Origin: Ceratopteris richardii
Lineage: Eukaryota > Streptophyta > Polypodiopsida > Polypodiales > Pteridaceae
NCBI GenBank assembly: GCA_020310875.1
Contig: CM035432.1
Span: 96,377,467-96,441,466, forward strand
Reading direction: 5' to 3'
Length of the DNA: 64,000 nt
Shown here piece after piece: positions 1 to 10,814 of the stretch. Numbering within the stretch: position 1 is the stretch's first letter; each line of letters starts with the position of its first letter. Both the position numbers and the translations under genes were made by a program. Under the pieces are notes generated by a model. It made no database searches, was not told the origin of the DNA, and was given only the letters and a program-made list of their open reading frames with translations.

Positions 1-906
1 TATCTTCCACTTCAAAAGTGAAAAGCCTTCCTGTCTTTTCTCCTTTGGCAATCCTTCAAAAGCCTTGCCTTGGGTCTTCAACATATGCTCCAAATCGATT
101 GAATCTAACCTGCAATCCTCTTTCAACAATCTGTCCAACACTTATTAATTTTTTGGTAATTGTAGGGACATACAAGACTTTGCTTAAGAGGTTCATATTC
201 CCATCTGATGTCTTCACATTACCTATCTTCTCCACTGAGTGCTTTGTGTCATCTCCTATCTGCACTTCATGCTTGTTATGAGGATCTTCCAAATCAGAAA
301 GTAAAGCCACATTTCCTGCTACATGGTTCGAGCATCCCGAATCAATGTAAAATATGTGATCATCATCCTTACCCTTCTTCGCTGATAGATTCATAATCAA
401 TAATGAATCTTCTTGACTTTGGTCCTCTACATAGTTATTGTAATCTCTTCTTCCTCTATGGCCACTTTGATAGTTGTTGTTGTTGTAATTGTTGTTGTAG
501 TAGTTGTTGTTGTTGTAGCCTCCATTGTATCTACCTCTATTTGATCCATAGCCACCTCTATTGAATCCTCTTCCTCTTGAGTTCCTCAGGTTCTTGAAAC
601 ATTCTTCAGTAGTATGATTAGATAAGCCACATATGTTGCAAGGTTGAGATGATTGGAATCTCCCCCTGCCTTGCTTTCCACCTCTACCTCTTCCTCTAGC
701 TCTTCCTCTACCTGCAAAGTTTGCTTGGAAAGAGCTTCCTTCATCTTCATTCTTCCTATTCTTTGACTTGTCCTTGACCTTAGCTTTATCAGAATATAAG
801 GCAGAAGTTTGATTACCTCTTGAGGACTCACCACCTTTGCTAATCTTTGCTTCATGAGTGAAGAGTTGGCCCATGAGTGTGTTGAGGTCGGGTACATGCA
901 TATCCA
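1..906 (-). pseudogene. Element B: C-terminal gag, zinc knuckle and protease start
   Basis: The minus-strand frame encodes the end of a Copia gag. It has an Arg/Gly-rich RNA-binding stretch, a CCHC zinc knuckle (CNICGLSNHTTEEC), an Asn/Tyr-rich tract, and then the aspartic protease motif FYIDSGCSNHVAGN. This is the nucleocapsid and protease part that would package and mature the element's own particles in the cytoplasm. The reading frame runs into the LTR of A at 907, so its apparent first residues belong to A. The fragment also continues past the left window edge. Confidence 0.85.
902..906. repeat. Target-site duplication of element A, left copy (ATCCA)
   Basis: ATCCA lies directly outside the left LTR of A and recurs at 7390-7394 directly outside the right LTR. 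A 5-bp duplication is normal for Copia integrase. The gag of B reads on from one side to the other, which confirms the insertion point. Confidence 0.9.
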
Positions 907-2004
907 TGTTGAGAGTGATGGATGGATGCACTCAAGAAATGAGTTGGTGCTGCAAAACCTGCTTCACACCTGCCCTCTTTTCTCTTCAGATATGCTTAGT
1001 GGACTTGCTTAGCTTCCAAATGACACAAAGAAACCATATATGTACTTTGGAAATGGTTTGGGTAATGATCAAACCAAAACAGATAACTTGGTACTTCAAA
1101 AATCAAGAAAAACTTTCTATTCCTGTAGTGATACCTGCTCAGACTTTTACTCAGTGTGTCCAGCACACTTAAAATTGGAACAATTCCTTTTGGGAGTATT
1201 AAAGTACCTTAGTAAGCTACCAATCACAAGTGGAATCACTTCAATTGATAAACTATGCACTGAGAAATAAGTTTAGCAAAATTCTAGTTACCCCCGACTT
1301 TTTAGGAACTCTGCAGACACAGACCAGTGTGCACTTCGAATCGGATTTCTCCCAAATGGCTGAATGAAATCCTCTGAGCTTTTGTATGCTTGTAGTAGAC
1401 CTTGAGCTGGTTCCAATGAGCTATAGATCTCTTGATTTGGTTCAGTAGATCCAGAGATATGCCCTGATGAAGTTGACAGACTTGGAGAAGATAACACAGA
1501 GAACCAGGAATGATGAATGTGTATATATCTATTGATTGATAAGATTGTACAAGCTCAATAGCATGACAAGCATAGCTAATTGAGGTGTGGTGGTGTAGGC
1601 TATGGAGTAGCACTAACACACACTCAGTTACAATGAAAATATGCCTCGGGGAGTGAGCTGAAATGGCAGGACTAACCGCAACTTTTTGATTGTATCTTTT
1701 ATAGAGAAGGAGTTGAGATTTGAATTTGAATTCAAATTCAAATCTCCTATATTCTCTACTCTAGAATTAAGGAGATATTCTCTCCAATCATTCCACCCAA
1801 AAAATCCACGACTAATCAATTAGGTGTGATGTAAATGAATGCCAAGTCATATAGACCTTTTTACAATGAGTAAAAGATAATAACTCATAAGTATGAGTTC
1901 CTATGCCTTATCCTTCATGTAGAGATATCCTTCAAGAGTTCCAAATCCATCTTCAAGGTTTCAATATTCCAAGCCAATGTGTGAAGGCTTGATATGTACC
2001 AACA
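907..2004 (-). repeat. 3-prime LTR of element A
   Basis: 1098-bp terminal repeat starting TGTTGAGAG and ending CCAACA on the plus strand. It is almost identical to 6292-7389. It contains a TATA-like TATAAAAG on the minus strand at 1696-1703 and a perfect 32-bp palindrome at 1715-1746. Small open frames of 63-105 codons inside it recur in the other LTR and are not taken as genes. Confidence 0.95.
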
Positions 2005-2019
2005 GCTCCCCCTCAAGCC
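2005..2019 (-). other. Polypurine tract of element A
   Basis: Minus-strand GGCTTGAGGGGGAGC lies directly against the 3-prime LTR, where plus-strand DNA synthesis starts in LTR retrotransposons. The same tract occurs at 30616-30630 in element E, so A and E are close relatives. Confidence 0.9.
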
Positions 2020-2045
2020 AAACACTTTGGCTTAAGTCTTCTCTT

Positions 2046-2770
2046 TCATTCTTCAATCACTTCCTGCAATCCAATCATAGATTTGAATCTGCATAACTTG
2101 TTTCCATCCAATGCCTTTGTAAGTAAATCTGCACATTGCATATTAGTAGACACATATGTCAATTGAATCTCTTTGCTAAGTAACTTCTCTCTCACATAGT
2201 GGTAATGAACCTCTATGTGTTTGGTTCTGGCATGATAAATTGGATTTGCTGCAAGGTGAAGAGAGCTAGTGTTGTCTCCAAAGATAATAGGTGGTCTTGT
2301 GTGTAGACCTAACTCTGTATATAGAAGCTTCAACCAGATAGCTTCTTGAGTGGCATTGGCAAGCCCTCTATACTCTGCTTCAGTGGATGACAATGCCACT
2401 GTAGGTTGCTTCTTGGCTGACCAAGAAATAGGTTTATCTCCTGCAAAACAAATATATCCTGAGGTGCTTCTCCTATCATCCTTGCATCCTGCCCAATCTG
2501 CATTGAGTAAACTTTTATGTCAATATCTTATGTATAAGGAAAGTACAAACCATGACTTTGTGTTCCCTTCAAATACTTCAAGATCTTCTTGGCTGCCTCT
2601 AGGTGAGGTACCCTAGGTTTGTGCATGAATTGACTAAGCACACTTACTCCATATGCTATGTCAATTCTTGTCAAGGTAGCATAGTTCAAACTACCTACCA
2701 TACTTTGGTATCCTGTAATGTCTTTGATTTCTTCTCCTTCATGAGCACTTAGCTTTTGGTTAACCTCCAT
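2046..2770 (-). pseudogene. Element A: end of RT and RNase H region
   Basis: Two minus-strand open stretches (2528-2770 and 2046-2399) encode the end of the Copia RT (SMVGSLNYATLTR, LSQFMHKPR) and the RNase H domain (ALSSTEAEYRGL, HARTKHIEVHYHYVRE, CADLLTKAL). This region would remove the RNA strand during reverse transcription. It follows the long gag-pol frame and ends about 25 bp before the polypurine tract. It is separated from the main frame, so the pol gene of this copy is not intact. Confidence 0.85.
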
Positions 2771-2794
2771 TGGTGTAGTAGATACCTTAGTATC

Positions 2795-5700
2795 CTACAA
2801 ACCAAACTTCTTGACCATATCCTGTACATACTTCTTTTGAGTGATGTAGATACCTGAATTTGTGTAGACCAATTCAAGACCTAAGAAGTACTTTAATAGT
2901 CCAAGATCACTGATCTTGAATTCTTTCATCATCTGTCCTTTGATGTGTCTAATCCCATTGACATCATTGCCTGTAATGATGATGTCATCAACATAAACAC
3001 ATAAGTAGATTACCTTTGTACTACTTCTCTTTATGAATAGAGAAGTGTCTGCTTTGCTCATCACAAATCCTTGGTCTAGGAGGTAGGTGGTCAATCTGTA
3101 ATTCCATGCTCTAGGTGCCTGCTTCAAACCATATAGAGCCTTCTTCAATTTACAAACATAATGTACCTTTTTTGGATCTTCATAGCCAGGTGGTTGTGAC
3201 ATGTAGACTTCTTCAGATATCCATCCATTCAAGAATGCATTCTTCACATCCAATTGGTACATGTTCCAATTCTTGGATGCAGCTACACTCACCAATACTC
3301 TGATAGTTGGCATCTTGGCCACAGGAGAAAATGTCTCCTCATAATCAATGCCTTGGGTTTGTGCAAAACCCTTGGCTACCAACCTAGCTTTGTACCTGTT
3401 TATTATTCCATCTGAATTCTTCTTTAGTTTGTAGATCCATCTGGATCCTATCACCTTCATAGAGTCCTTCTTGGGTACCAAGTCCCAAGTATCACTTTCC
3501 TTGAGAGCTTCTATCTCTTCATCCATGGCTTCTCTCCATTCTGGTTTGATAATTGCTTCTTCATAGGTACCTGGTTCTTCATTCAACAAGTCTTTTGCAA
3601 GATATACAGAATGTTTAGTTACAAGTGATGTGTCATACCCAAATCTGATAGGCTTCTTCTTTCCTCTTTGAGATCTCCTTATTGCTTGAGTAGAAGTTTC
3701 TGGCTTATCCTCTAATTGCTTCATCTTCATCTTTCCTTTGGACTTCCAAGCCTTGAACTCTTCAAGGTTTATTGTATCATCATCTGAGCTTGAATCTTCT
3801 TGCTGAGTTGGCTCTTCCTTGGTAAGCTTTGGAAAATCTTCTTCCATGTCATAGGGTAGACTCACTTTCCTGCATTCATTCTCATACCAAGAGTCATTTT
3901 CATCAAATATGACATCTCTGCTTACCTTGAACCCTTTGTTTGTGGGGTTGTAGAATCTGTATCCTTTTTGGTTCAAATCATAACCAATGAAGATACATTT
4001 TTCAGCCTTGGGGTCTAGCTTTCCCCTTACCTGTGAGGGAATATGCACATATGCTACACAACCAAAGATTTTGCAATGATCCAGAGAGGGTCTCTTACCA
4101 TGCCATGCTTCATATGGTGTCATGCCATCAAGTGATTTGGATGGCAACCTATTGATGAGATAAGTGGCAGTGGATACACTCTCTGCCCATAGGTAATTTG
4201 GCAACTTTTTCTCATTAAGCATAGACCTAGCTGTTTCTACTATAAGTCTATTCCTTCTTTCTGCTACCCCATTTTGTTCAGGTGAGTACCTTGTAGTGAT
4301 CTCCCTTTTGATGCCTCTTTCCTGCAAGAAATCTTCAAACTCATTGGAGAAGTACTCTCCTCCACCATCTAACCTTAGTCTCTTCAAGCTTCTACCTGTT
4401 TGATTTTCAACAAGTGCAAGATACCTCTTGAAACAATTAAATACTTCATCCTTATGCTTCATAAAATATAAAATGGTCCACTTGCTATAGTCATCAATGA
4501 AGGACACATAATACCTTGAACGAGAAATGGAAGGGTCCTTGCTAGGTCCCCAAACATCTGTGTGTACCAAATCTAGGTAGTCTTCATGCATGAAACCTTT
4601 CCTTGAGTAGGGTAATCTGTGAGACTTACCAAATTGACATGATCCACATTTGTAAATCATGTGTTGCTTGGATACATTAGGTATCCCAAGCACACATTGA
4701 TCCCTGCACATTTGCTTTAGAGTCCTTTCACCTATGTGCCCTAATCTCTTGTGCCATATCTCTAACTCTGAAAGTGTCTGATCCTTATAATTATACAAAG
4801 CAATATTCTTGGTGTCTTCTAGCTCAAATGTAAATAATCTACCTGATTTCTCCCCTTTGGCTATCCTTCTGAATCCATGTTTTGGATCCTCCACATATGC
4901 TCCATGTTGTGTGAATCTGACCTGCAAACCTTTCTCCACAATCTGACCAACACTCATTAAATTCTTAGTTATTGTTGGTACATAGAGTACCCTGCTTAAT
5001 AGGTTCTGGTTACCATCACATGTCTTCACATTTCCAACTTTGACAACAGAGTGTTTAGTGTCATCACCTGTTTGTACCTGATGTTTGCCCTTGGGCTCTT
5101 CCAAATCAGAAAGTAGTGCCACATTGCCAGCTACATGGTTAGAACATCCTGAGTCAATGTAAAATAAATGATCATCATTTGTACCTATCTTGGAGGTCAT
5201 ATTCATGATCAATAGGGAGTCATCTTGCTCCTCTGTGTAGTTGTTGTAGTCTCTTCTATTTCTGAATCCACCTTGGTAGTTACCATTGTGGTTGTTGTTG
5301 TAGTTGTTGTTGTATTGATTGTTGTATCCATTGTAGCTTTGATGTTGGTTGAATCTGCCTCTTCCTTGAGAGTATCCACCTCTTGAGTAGCCTCTTCCTC
5401 TCTGATTCTTGTAGTTCTTGTAGCATTCATCTGTGGTATGATTGGACAATCCACAAATGTTGCATGGTGATGAGTTGTAGGGTCTCCCCCTACCTGACTT
5501 ACCTCCTCTGCCTCTTCCTCTAGATGACCTACCTCTCCCTGCATAATTAGCTTGAGAGGTAGAGCCTTCTTCATCCTGTTTCTTCTTGCCTTTATCTTTA
5601 ATCTTCTTATCAGTATAGAGAGCAGAGGGATTATTACCTTTTGATTGATCTCCAGCCTTTGTAAACTTTGCTTCATGTGTAAATAGTTGGCCCATGAGTG

Positions 5701-6265
5701 TTGTGAGATCAGGGGTATGCATGTCCATATAGAGATCCATTGCAGTGGTGAAACTTTCCCACTTATCATCTGCCTTGAGTCCATTTGTCACTTGCCTGAC
5801 TATTTGCTCTTCTTCAATCTCCTCTCCAATGCTTGCTAATTGGTCTGCCACATCTTTGATCTTTGTCACATACTCTGAGACTGATTGCTTGGGCTGCTTC
5901 CTAAGGGTTGTGAACTCAATCCATAATTGATTCTTCCTAGCCCTTGTGTTGGAAGAAAAATAATTTGACAAGGTTTCCCAAGTCTCTTGGGAAGTCTTAC
6001 AGTTCCTTACATGAGGTAAAAGAAAGTCAGATATAGAGTTTAAGAGATAAGACCTTGCCAAAGCATCCTTTGCACACCATTGGTTGAGCCTTTCATGTTC
6101 ATCCTTTGTAGGTAGTCCTCTAGTCTTGAATGAGGGCAACTCCTCATCTCCTGATATGTATCCAAATAGACTTCTCCCTTGTAGATAGGTCTTCATTCTT
6201 AATGACCAAGCTTGATAATTGTTTCTGTCCAATTTATCAATGAAGGAAGGGAAACCATCACCCAT
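2795..6265 (-). CDS. Element A: gag-protease-integrase-RT polyprotein (fossil)
   Basis: One long minus-strand frame of about 1156 codons, starting at MGDGFPSFIDKLDR just inside the primer site. The frame is open further into the LTR, but that part is unlikely to be translated. In order it shows: UBN2-type gag; Arg/Gly-rich stretch with CCHC knuckle (CNICGLSNHTTDEC); Asn/Tyr-rich tract; protease (DSGCSNH); pre-integrase zinc region (HKRLGHIGERTL); integrase core (HTDVWGP, FIDDYS, QNGVAERRN); and RT with YVDDIIITG. This is the usual Copia order. The frame ends before RNase H. Products would act in cytoplasmic particles and the integrase in the nucleus. Confidence 0.93.
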   Translation of the reverse strand: MGDGFPSFIDKLDRNNYQAWSLRMKTYLQGRSLFGYISGDEELPSFKTRGLPTKDEHERLNQWCAKDALARSYLLNSISDFLLPHVRNCKTSQETWETLSNYFSSNTRARKNQLWIEFTTLRKQPKQSVSEYVTKIKDVADQLASIGEEIEEEQIVRQVTNGLKADDKWESFTTAMDLYMDMHTPDLTTLMGQLFTHEAKFTKAGDQSKGNNPSALYTDKKIKDKGKKKQDEEGSTSQANYAGRGRSSRGRGRGGKSGRGRPYNSSPCNICGLSNHTTDECYKNYKNQRGRGYSRGGYSQGRGRFNQHQSYNGYNNQYNNNYNNNHNGNYQGGFRNRRDYNNYTEEQDDSLLIMNMTSKIGTNDDHLFYIDSGCSNHVAGNVALLSDLEEPKGKHQVQTGDDTKHSVVKVGNVKTCDGNQNLLSRVLYVPTITKNLMSVGQIVEKGLQVRFTQHGAYVEDPKHGFRRIAKGEKSGRLFTFELEDTKNIALYNYKDQTLSELEIWHKRLGHIGERTLKQMCRDQCVLGIPNVSKQHMIYKCGSCQFGKSHRLPYSRKGFMHEDYLDLVHTDVWGPSKDPSISRSRYYVSFIDDYSKWTILYFMKHKDEVFNCFKRYLALVENQTGRSLKRLRLDGGGEYFSNEFEDFLQERGIKREITTRYSPEQNGVAERRNRLIVETARSMLNEKKLPNYLWAESVSTATYLINRLPSKSLDGMTPYEAWHGKRPSLDHCKIFGCVAYVHIPSQVRGKLDPKAEKCIFIGYDLNQKGYRFYNPTNKGFKVSRDVIFDENDSWYENECRKVSLPYDMEEDFPKLTKEEPTQQEDSSSDDDTINLEEFKAWKSKGKMKMKQLEDKPETSTQAIRRSQRGKKKPIRFGYDTSLVTKHSVYLAKDLLNEEPGTYEEAIIKPEWREAMDEEIEALKESDTWDLVPKKDSMKVIGSRWIYKLKKNSDGIINRYKARLVAKGFAQTQGIDYEETFSPVAKMPTIRVLVSVAASKNWNMYQLDVKNAFLNGWISEEVYMSQPPGYEDPKKVHYVCKLKKALYGLKQAPRAWNYRLTTYLLDQGFVMSKADTSLFIKRSSTKVIYLCVYVDDIIITGNDVNGIRHIKGQMMKEFKISDLGLLKYFLGLELVYTNSGIYITQKKYVQDMVKKFGL

Positions 6266-6277
6266 GATTACCTTATT

Positions 6278-6290
6278 TGCTCTGATACCA
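6278..6290 (-). other. Primer-binding site of element A (initiator Met tRNA)
   Basis: Minus-strand TGGTATCAGAGCA lies one base inside the 5-prime LTR. It matches the complement of the 3-prime end of plant initiator tRNA-Met, the usual Copia primer. Confidence 0.9.
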
Positions 6291-6291
6291 C

Positions 6292-7389
6292 TGTTGAGAG
6301 TGATGGATGGATGCACTCAAGAAATGAGTTGGTGCTGCAAAACCTGCTTCACACCTGCCCTCTTTTCTCTTCAGATATGCTTAGTGGACTTGCTTAGCTT
6401 CCAAATGACACAAAGAAACCATATATGTACTTTGGAAATGGTTTGGGTAATGATCAAACCAAAACAGATAACTTGGTACTTCAAAAATCAAGAAAAACTT
6501 TCTATTCCTGTAGTGATACCTGCTCAGACTTTTACTCAGTGTGTCCAGCACACTTAAAATTGGAACAATTCCTTTTGGGAGTATTAAAGTACCTTAGTAA
6601 GCTACCAATCACAAGTGGAATCACTTCAATTGATAAACTATGCACTGAGAAATAAGTTTAGCAAAATTCTAGTTACCCCCGACTTTTTAGGAACTCTGCA
6701 GACACAGACCAGTGTGCACTTCGAATCGGATTTCTCCCAAATGGCTGAATGAAATCCTCTGAGATTTTGTATGCTTGTAGTAGACCTTGAGCTGGTTCCA
6801 ATGAGCTATAGATCTCTTGCTTTGGTTCAGTAGATCCAGAGATATGCCCTGATGAAGTTGACAGACTTGGAGAAGATAACACAGAGAACCAGGAATGATG
6901 AATGTGTATATATCTATTGATTGATAAGATTGTACAAGCTCAATAGCATGACAAGCATAGCTAATTGAGGTGTGGTGGTGTAGGCTATGGAGTAGCACTA
7001 ACACACACTCAGTTACAATGAAAATATGCCTCGGGGAGTGAGCTGAAATGGCAGGATAAACCGCGACTTTTTGATTGTATCTTTTATAGAGAAGGAGTTG
7101 AGATTTGAATTTGAATTCAAATTCAAATCTCCTATATTCTCTACTCTAGAATTAAGGAGATATTCTCTCCAATCATTCCACCCAAAAAATCCACGACTAA
7201 TCAATTAGGTGTGATGTAAATGAATGCCAAGTCATATAGACCTTTTTACAATGAGTAAAAGATAATAACTCATAAGTATGAGTTCCTATGCCTTATCCTT
7301 CATGTAGAGATATCCTTCAAGAGTTCCAAATCCATCTTCAAGGTTTCAATATTCCAAGCCAATGTGTGAAGGCTTGATATGTACCAACA
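6292..7389 (-). repeat. 5-prime LTR of element A
   Basis: 1098-bp copy of 907-2004, with the same length and about five differences by eye. On the minus strand it holds the TATA-like TATAAAAG at 7081-7088, which would drive the element's transcript. The palindrome copy is at 7100-7131. Confidence 0.95.
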
Positions 7390-7394
7390 ATCCA
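7390..7394. repeat. Target-site duplication of element A, right copy (ATCCA)
   Basis: Matches 902-906. The gag of element B resumes immediately after it. Confidence 0.9.
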
Positions 7395-7932
7395 TGTATA
7401 AATCCATGGCTATTGTGAATGACTCCCACTTGTCATCTGCTTTGATTCCATTCATGATTTATCTTATGATTTGCTCCTCTTCAATTACCTCTCCAATGCT
7501 TCCAAGTTGGTCGGAAATCTCCTTCATCTTTGTGACATAATCAGTCACATTTTGCTTCGGGCTTTTCTTCATTGTTGTGAACTCCATCCACAATTGGTTC
7601 TTCCTTGCTCAAGTGTTGGAAGAGAAGAAAGAAGCAAGTGCATTCCAGGTCTCTCTTGATGTCTTGCATCCCTTGACATGAGGTAAAAGAAAATCAGAGA
7701 TTGAGTTTAGAATATAGGACCTTGCGAGTGCATCCTTCGAACACCAATTTGAAAGTCCTTCCACTTCTTCATGTGATGGTTGCCCTTTGTTCCTCATGGT
7801 TGGCATTGCTTCATCTCCGGATATGAATCCATATAGATTCCTCCCTTGAAGGTAAGCCTCCATCCTTAGAGACCATGCCGGGTAGTTGTTTCGATCCAAT
7901 TTGTCAATTGTTGATGGAAATCCATCTCCCAT
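7395..7932 (-). pseudogene. Element B: N-terminal gag
   Basis: The minus-strand frame begins MGDGFPSTIDKLDRNNYPAWSLRM at 7932, just inside the primer site. It follows the usual gag start of this clade (KDALARSYILNSISDFLLPHVKGCKTSRETW). It runs to the insertion point of A at 7394, and the remaining gag lies left of A. Translation is open in most of this piece. Gag would form the cytoplasmic particle shell. Confidence 0.85.
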
Positions 7933-7944
7933 GTTGCTTGACTA

Positions 7945-7957
7945 TGCTCTGATACCA
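7945..7957 (-). other. Primer-binding site of element B
   Basis: Minus-strand TGGTATCAGAGCA, one base from the LTR edge and identical to that of element A. Confidence 0.88.
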
Positions 7958-7958
7958 C

Positions 7959-9037
7959 TGTGAAGAGAGATGTTGGATGCAATCCAAAGATGAGTAGGTG
8001 CCGCTACAACCAGCTTCACACCAGCCAACTGAGACTTCAGAGTTTATTAGTAGACCCTTTAAGCTTCCTAAATCCACCAAAATATCAGCCAAGTACTTTG
8101 GAACATGTATCCCAAAAGTTAAAGTGAAGACAGACAAGTTGCGAAATGACTAGCTCCCAAAACTTGCTATTTTTGGACATACACCTGCTGGAAAAAATGC
8201 ACAGTTCTCTCAACCTGGTAAAAAATTGAAAAATTCCTTTTGGGCGTAGCAAATAGACTTAGCAAGCTTCCCAATCCAAGTTAAAACACTTCAAATGATG
8301 GACTGAGCATTGAGAACAAGTTTCATCAATTTCTGGAACATGCCCACCATTCTCGGGGCTCTGTAGAGATAGACCAGTGAGCAACAAAATGCAGATATCT
8401 CCACAACTGTGAATCCAATGACCATGAAACTCTCGAGAAAGAACCTAGAAAGTATGAGCTATCAAACGCATTTTAAAACACTGAAAAAGGTTCAGTAAAA
8501 CTCGAGATATGACCTTCTAAAGGTACTGCTCTAAGTGAGTATAGCAGAGAACAAAACAGAGGAGTAGATGATAATAAATGTATAGATTCACATATGATTA
8601 CAACCACATTGGCAATGAATCTTTGCACAATGGGAGTAGAATGATAGAGCTATGGAGTAAGCTCTTCAATCTCTACAAAATGACATGAAGTGGTCACGTG
8701 CAAGGCTTGCTAATCGCCTCTTCCTTCTTGCTCCTTTTATAGCTATTCTTGGAGGGAGTTTTGAATTCGAATTCGAATGGCTCCACCTAAAAGTGATCCC
8801 GAAAGTTAGGAGAGATTCCCTCAGCTCTAAATTCCGTGGTTTTAGGTAGTTAGAGCCACGAATTTGCTTTTACATCATGGATGAGGTAAGCGATCTTTTT
8901 CCTTTTTTCTTTTTCCATTTACAAGAGATAAAATGTACTCTTTTACAAGAGGTGTTCACATGACTACTCATGTTACTTACAAATGAGGATAATATCAAGC
9001 ATATCAAGCATGTAGGCTTGGGTAAAATGCACCAACA
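7959..9037 (-). repeat. 5-prime LTR of element B
   Basis: 1079-bp LTR on the plus strand from TGTGAAGAG to CCAACA, bounded by the primer site on one side and C-type RT sequence on the other. A TATA-like TATAAAAG lies on the minus strand at 8734-8741, and a short GAATTC-centred palindrome lies at 8763-8774. The partner LTR is outside the window, so the age cannot be read. Confidence 0.85.
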
Positions 9038-10259
9038 TACATCAGCTCGACATTAAAAGAGCAGTTTTGAATGGTGACTTGCATGAAGAAGTGTATGTTT
9101 TTCAGCCTCGTGGCTTTGTGCAGAAAGGGCATGAAAACCAGGTGTGTAGGTTAAAGAAGGCATTATATGGTTTAAAGCAAGCACCACATGCTTGGTATGA
9201 GAAGATACATGCCTATCTGGTTGCACATGGTTTTGAGAACAGTCCAACTGAAAGCACCTTATATGTTAAGCGTGATAATGATGTGCTTCTGATCATTCTT
9301 GTCTATGTTGATGACATGCTGCTCACTCGTCCTATTGAGAAGCATATTGCTGATTCCAAGGCTGATTTGCATGCCTCATTTGAGATGTCTGATTTGGGGC
9401 ATTTGCATCACTATTTGGGCATTCAATTTATGCAAGTTGATGGTGGATGGCTTTGTGTCAAACGAAATATATTGACACATTATTGCAGCATTTTGGCCTT
9501 GAAGACTATAAGCCTATTGCCACTCCTATGGAGACAGGTTTACCATTGAGTCTTCATGATGCTGGAGATGCATTTGATGTTGTTCTCTATCAGTAGGCTA
9601 TTGGATGCTTGATTTACTTATGCATTAATCGGCCAGATATTCAGTTTGTTGTCTCATAGATGAGCAGGTTTATGCATTGTCCAGGAGTCACGCATTGGAA
9701 GGCGGTTAAGTGCATCTTTCGCTACTTGAGTGGTACTCGGCTATTTGGGTTGTTTTATCCCAAGGGGGGATCACTACCACCAGATTTGCATGCTTTTTCT
9801 GACTCAGATTGGGCTGGTGGCTCTAACACTCATGTGTCCATTAGTGGTTTTTGCTTCATGCTTGGTAGCTCATGTATATCTTGCTTGAGCAAGAAGCAGC
9901 CTATTGTGGCCACTTTCAGTTGTGAGGCTGAGTATAGGGCAACTTTCACAGCGACTGTTGAGTGTGTGTGGCTCAGATGCCTTATGGCTGATTTGGGTGT
10001 TGGCGAGTCTCCTGCCACCACCATCTTCACTGATAGTCAGAGCGCATTGGCAGTTGTGAGGAACCCTGTGTTCCATGCTCGCACTAAGCACATTGAGGTG
10101 CATTATCACTATGTCAAGGAGAGGTTCTTTGCTGGGGAGATCAGCTTGGCATATGTGCCCACGCAGGAGAACATAGTAGACCTTTTCACGAAGGCTCTAC
10201 CTAGGGAGAAGTTTGAAGCTTTCCGCAAAGCTTTGGGCTTACTTCCTTTTGTGGAGTGA
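9038..10259 (+). pseudogene. Element C: RT and RNase H region
   Basis: Two open stretches (9067-9549 and 9660-10259) encode Copia RT ([43 protein letters not shown]) and RNase H (FSDSDWAGGSN, TKHIEVHYHYVKE, VDLFTKALPREKF). The sequence begins abruptly at the edge of B, in the middle of the RT palm. It is typical of the C family here and has several breaks. Confidence 0.85.
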
Positions 10260-10333
10260 TTTCCACATAGCTTGGCACTTCGTTATATATGAGTGCCAGC
10301 TCCTTGTTCACCGCATCACTCCCGGGGGGGATT

Positions 10334-10564
10334 TGTTGATATATTTAGGTAGTGATGTGTGTGAACACACTAGGACCGCCCGGGTACTTTTTTCCCCTCT
10401 TTAGGAGGTTTTTTTCCCCCGGCTTGTATATACGCCTATTGCCCTAATGGGCTACTTATATTTGTACATTATCTAGTAATTCATTCAGTATTGTGTGTTG
10501 TGCTCCAAGCTTCTTCTTCTTCCTTGTGTTGTTCGCGTGCTTCCATAGACGTCTAACTCCAACA
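10334..10564 (+). repeat. 3-prime LTR of element C (231 bp)
   Basis: Starts TGTTGATATATTTAGG and ends CTCCAACA. The G-rich tract CCCGGGGGGGATT lies just before it as polypurine tract. The same short LTR recurs at 45,372-45,599 (inverted), in split form at 17,123-18,488 (inverted), in part at 52,335-52,482, at 55,423-55,650, and in part at 55,651-55,799. Confidence 0.9.
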
Positions 10565-10814
10565 ATCACACACTCCTTCATTTCTCTCACTACATGATGA
10601 GGTTTACTTTCTACAAAGGTTTTAGATGAACAAAACATAAACTTTTTATTGAGCATGCTCATGCTCACATTCATTTTTCTCTTTGTCCTTTAAAAATCAA
10701 AGGAATCCATAGGTCCTCAATCTCCTTTACTTATATCTTTGTATAGTTGTAGTATCCTTGCTATTGATCTGCCCCATTGAAATTGCTCTATCTAGCAAGA
10801 ATTCTCCCCTTTTT
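10565..10814. other. No feature recognised
   Basis: About 250 bp of AT-rich sequence after the C LTR. I see no coding sequence or clear repeat in it. Confidence 0.5.

Larger units (their letters stand above)
907..7389 (-). mobile_element. Copia element A, full length with both LTRs (fossil, young)
   Basis: Complete-looking 6.5-kb Ty1/Copia retrotransposon on the minus strand. It has two 1098-bp LTRs (907-2004 and 6292-7389), a tRNA-Met primer site, a polypurine tract, one long gag-protease-integrase-RT frame and an RNase H region. Target duplication ATCCA flanks it. The two LTRs differ at only about five positions by eye (roughly 0.5%), so it inserted recently and is the youngest dated element here. 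It looks almost whole, with about two breaks near the end of pol. Confidence 0.95.
1..9037 (-). mobile_element. Copia element B (fossil), left part outside window, split by element A
   Basis: Ty1/Copia LTR retrotransposon read on the minus strand. Its gag start, primer site and 5-prime LTR lie at 7395-9037. The rest of gag and the protease start lie at 1-906, and pol and the 3-prime LTR lie beyond the left edge. Element A separates the two pieces, flanked by the duplicated target ATCCA. B itself sits in the RT region of element C, because C-type RT sequence begins right after 9037. The visible coding parts are largely open. It is older than A, since A lies inside it. Confidence 0.85.
9038..10564 (+). 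mobile_element. Copia element C, 3-prime part (fossil)
   Basis: Right-hand part of a plus-strand Copia element interrupted by B at 9037. It carries RT and RNase H sequence, a G-rich tract and a 231-bp LTR. It is closely similar to the element at 52,335-55,650 and to the minus-strand element C-prime. Several breaks are visible in pol. The left part is outside the window. Confidence 0.88.

Noticed and set aside
1288-1819. Small open frames in the A LTR that recur in the partner LTR
   Set aside because: They recur because the LTR is duplicated. They run antisense or across promoter sequence and match no known domain.
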